Both the position numbers and the translations under genes were made by a program. 44,246 nt of DNA from assembly GCF_028823615.1 (NCBI RefSeq), contig NZ_JAPEHT010000010.1, forward strand, positions 1-44,246, given 5' to 3'. Numbering within the stretch: position 1 is the first letter of the stretch; every line of letters starts with the position of its first letter. Under the pieces are notes generated by a model. It was not told the origin of the DNA, ran no database searches, and saw nothing but the letters and a program-made list of their open reading frames with translations. Below are positions 42,130-44,246 of this stretch, piece after piece. The DNA comes from Planococcus sp. A6. Lineage in GTDB: Bacteria; Bacillota; Bacilli; Bacillales_A; Planococcaceae.

Positions 42130-43214
42130 AAACAGAAGTCCTCATTATCGGCCTCGGATTGATTGGCGGATCGTTAGCAAAAGCATTGCAGCGCAATGAA
42201 GATGTTCATGTATCGGGCTATGATGCGGACGCATTGACTGCCAGAAAAGCTTTCAAAATGGGCATCATCCAAAGCTCGCCGCCTTCTCTTGAGCAGGCAG
42301 CGGCTGCGGCTGATGTCATCGTTTTTGCTACGCCCGTCGGAGCAACTGTCAAATTAATGGAACGAAGTAAATACTGGGATTTAAAAGAAAATGTCATTTT
42401 GACAGACACTGGTAGCACGAAAGTCCAAATTATGGAAGCTGCAGAAAAGTTGGAGCATACCTTTATCGGCGGCCACCCGATGGCCGGTTCCCATAAAAGC
42501 GGTGTCGAAGCCGCCAAAGAAGTGCTTTTTGAAAATGCCTTCTATATCTTGACGCCCGGCAAAGAGACGGCTGAGAAAGACGTTGAGAAACTGGTGGGGC
42601 TATTGTCGGTCACCAAAGCGAAGATCAAAGTACTCGAAGCAAAAGAACACGATCATATGACGGCGATCGTCAGCCATTTCCCTCACTTGATCGCTGCTGC
42701 TCTGGTTCATCAACTGGACCGTGAAGAGCAATTTCCGTTCGCGCGGCAGCTCGCAGCGGGTGGATTCCGCGATACGACGCGAATCGCTTCGGCGAACCCG
42801 GATATGTGGCGTGACATCACGACGCAAAACAATGAGATGATTGTCGAACAGCTGGACCACTGGATGGACCAGATGACGCATTTGCGCGAGATCTTGCAGA
42901 AGAACGAGCCCGAACCGATTCACCGCTTTTTCGCGAAAGCGAAGGAGACACGTGATGAACTGCCGGTTGCAGGGCACGGTGCCATGTATTCGGTATTTGA
43001 TTTGTATATCGATATCCCAGATGTGCCGGGAATCATCTCAGAAATGACGGGCTATCTGGCAGAAGCCGGCATCAGCATCGTCAATTTGAGGATTTTGGAG
43101 ACGCGTGAAGATGTCTTCGGGATTCTTGTCCTTAGTTTCCAGACAGCGGAAGACCGGGAAAGTGCGCAACGCGTCTTTTCCGAACGAACCGCTTATGATA
43201 CGTATATCTCCTGA
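42126..43214 (+). CDS. tyrA: Prephenate dehydrogenase
   Basis: A 362-residue NAD-dependent enzyme that converts prephenate to 4-hydroxyphenylpyruvate for tyrosine. The Rossmann motif is IIGLGLIGGSLAKAL at the N-terminus. The prephenate site includes TDTGSTKVQI, GGHPMAGSHKSGVEAA and the AIVSHFPHLIAAAL stretch with the catalytic histidine. A C-terminal ACT domain (about 293-362, YIDIPDVPGIISEMTGYLA) probably gives tyrosine feedback control. It begins with GTG 42126 in a GTGA overlap with aroH, with AGGTGAG at good spacing. The hisC gene normally before tyrA in B. subtilis is missing. Confidence 0.95.
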   Translation: MKTEVLIIGLGLIGGSLAKALQRNEDVHVSGYDADALTARKAFKMGIIQSSPPSLEQAAAAADVIVFATPVGATVKLMERSKYWDLKENVILTDTGSTKVQIMEAAEKLEHTFIGGHPMAGSHKSGVEAAKEVLFENAFYILTPGKETAEKDVEKLVGLLSVTKAKIKVLEAKEHDHMTAIVSHFPHLIAAALVHQLDREEQFPFARQLAAGGFRDTTRIASANPDMWRDITTQNNEMIVEQLDHWMDQMTHLREILQKNEPEPIHRFFAKAKETRDELPVAGHGAMYSVFDLYIDIPDVPGIISEMTGYLAEAGISIVNLRILETREDVFGILVLSFQTAEDRESAQRVFSERTAYDTYIS

Positions 43215-43228
43215 AAGGAATGAAAATC

Positions 43229-44246
43229 ATGTCCAAAACGATCAGTTACGCAAAACCTGTGCTAACGGGCAGCGTTCAAGTGCCCGGCGATAAGTCCATC
43301 TCACACCGGGCCATCATGTTCGGCGCACTGGCACAGGGAACGACGACCATCGAAGGTTTCTTGATGGGAGATGACTGCCTGAGCACCATCAGCTGCTTCC
43401 GTTCTCTGGGAATCGATATCCAAATAGATGGCGAACACGTGACAGTGACAAGCGGTGGCAGGAAAGCCTGGAAAGAGCCAGATGTCGTATTGGATACCGG
43501 AAATTCCGGCACGACGACGCGCTTGATGCTCGGTTTGCTCGCAGGTACTGATTTCCATTCGGTCATGGCAGGGGACGAATCCATCGCACGCCGCCCAATG
43601 AAACGCATCGTTGAACCGCTGCGTTTGATGGGTGCGGATATCCGCGGGCGCGCCAATGGGCATTTCACGCCGCTCGCCGTTCAAGGGACAGCTCTTCAGG
43701 CAATCGACTATACGATGCCTGTTGCAAGCGCACAGGTGAAATCGGCAGTGCTGCTTGCAGGTCTGTCGGCGCAAGGGACCACGACCATCCACGAACCGGT
43801 TCCGTCGCGCGACCATACGGAAATTATGCTGAAGCATTTCGGAGCGGACATCTCCCGCAACGGCGACATCATTTCATTGACTGGCGGACAGGAGCTGCAT
43901 GCTGCGCATGTCCAAGTGCCAGGCGATATCTCCTCCGCTGCTTTTATTATCGGTGCGGCGCTCATTGCTGAAGGCAGCGAAATCCAATTGAAAAACGTTG
44001 GCGTCAACCCAACGCGTACAGGCTTGCTTGATGTGTTCAAAGCCATGGGCGCGGACATCCAAGCAAGCGGCCATAAATCCGAAGGGGAAGAAGCTGCAGA
44101 TTTGACGGTCCGCAGCACTCTCTTGACGGGCACGGACATCGGCGGCGATGTCATTCCACGATTGATCGACGAAATCCCGTTGATTGCACTTGTGGCGACC
44201 CAGGCGCAAGGAAAGACCGTCATCCGCGATGCGGAAGAATTGCGCG
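43229..44246 (+). CDS. aroA: 3-phosphoshikimate 1-carboxyvinyltransferase (EPSP synthase), 3' end outside the window
   Basis: The frame is open from ATG 43229 to the window end, giving 339 codons of the roughly 430 usual for EPSP synthase; the C-terminal quarter is cut off by the window. The enzyme adds phosphoenolpyruvate to shikimate 3-phosphate. Motifs: VPGDKSISHRA near the N-terminus, LDTGNSGTTTRLMLGLLAG, SARRP-type region as ESIARRPMKRI, VASAQVKSAVLLAG, PSRDHTEIML and GVNPTRTG. The DKS, SAQxK and NxTR motifs mark the class II type. Start follows GAAAGGA. In the B. subtilis nomenclature this gene is aroE. Confidence 0.95.
   Translation, partial: MSKTISYAKPVLTGSVQVPGDKSISHRAIMFGALAQGTTTIEGFLMGDDCLSTISCFRSLGIDIQIDGEHVTVTSGGRKAWKEPDVVLDTGNSGTTTRLMLGLLAGTDFHSVMAGDESIARRPMKRIVEPLRLMGADIRGRANGHFTPLAVQGTALQAIDYTMPVASAQVKSAVLLAGLSAQGTTTIHEPVPSRDHTEIMLKHFGADISRNGDIISLTGGQELHAAHVQVPGDISSAAFIIGAALIAEGSEIQLKNVGVNPTRTGLLDVFKAMGADIQASGHKSEGEEAADLTVRSTLLTGTDIGGDVIPRLIDEIPLIALVATQAQGKTVIRDAEELR

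Overview
The window is a stretch of core chromosome from a Gram-positive bacterium of the order Bacillales. The protein set, the GAGG-type ribosome binding sites and the gene order all fit the Planococcaceae, most likely Planococcus/Planomicrobium. Gene order follows the Bacillus subtilis yqkF-to-aroE region almost gene for gene. However, the sporulation genes that normally sit inside this block (spoIIA/spoVA, dacB-spmAB, sleB-ypeB, spoIVA) are all absent, which points to a non-spore-forming relative. The genus is an inference from protein and synteny resemblance remembered from known genomes; no search was run.

Layout. 1-247: right end of an IS3-family insertion sequence. 0.28-3.4 kb: aldo/keto reductase (minus strand), nudF, fur, xerD. 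3.4-7.4 kb: deoB, pdp, lysA and a tiny membrane-protein ORF. 7.5-10.7 kb: ribT, ypuF (minus strand), scpA-scpB, rluB. 10.7-18.5 kb: resABC (cytochrome c maturation), resDE (redox two-component system), sigX-rsiX (ECF sigma and its anti-sigma). 18.5-19.9 kb: FMN riboswitch with ribU, then fer (minus strand), whose 3' end carries a perfect 60-bp-period tandem duplication. 19.9-23.9 kb: ypbB-recS, ypbE, a CBS-domain protein. 23.9-27.4 kb: metallophosphoesterase, ypdA, asparaginase, prsW. 27.6-32.5 kb: cmk, plsC, S1-domain protein, fni, der. 32.6-35.1 kb: gpsA, a DUF2768-like protein, a yphF-like lipoprotein, hup. 35.2-39.3 kb: folE, mtrB, hepS-menG-hepT, ndk. 39.5-44.2 kb: the aromatic operon aroC-aroB-aroH-tyrA-aroA, which runs off the window end.

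How the genes work together. ResA, ResB and ResC mature c-type cytochromes, and ResDE senses the respiratory state. hepS/hepT build the menaquinone side chain from isopentenyl units balanced by Fni, and MenG performs the last methylation of menaquinone, so much of the window serves respiration. Fur, ferredoxin and YpdA belong to iron and thiol redox homeostasis. ScpAB, XerD, RecS and HU act on chromosome structure and segregation. Cmk, Pdp, DeoB and Ndk handle nucleotides. The aro genes lead from 3-dehydroquinate to chorismate and tyrosine.

Main anomalies. The chorismate synthase reading frame is broken by a -1 shift at about 40.10-40.13 kb, with roughly 25 nt apparently missing. The ferredoxin 3' end is duplicated. 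sigX is preceded by a near-ideal ECF autoregulatory promoter overlapping the resE stop codon. folE has a structured leader. I saw no CRISPR array, prophage, defence system, tRNA or rRNA gene. Apart from these points the region looks like ordinary core genome, and I found no convincing new multi-gene system.
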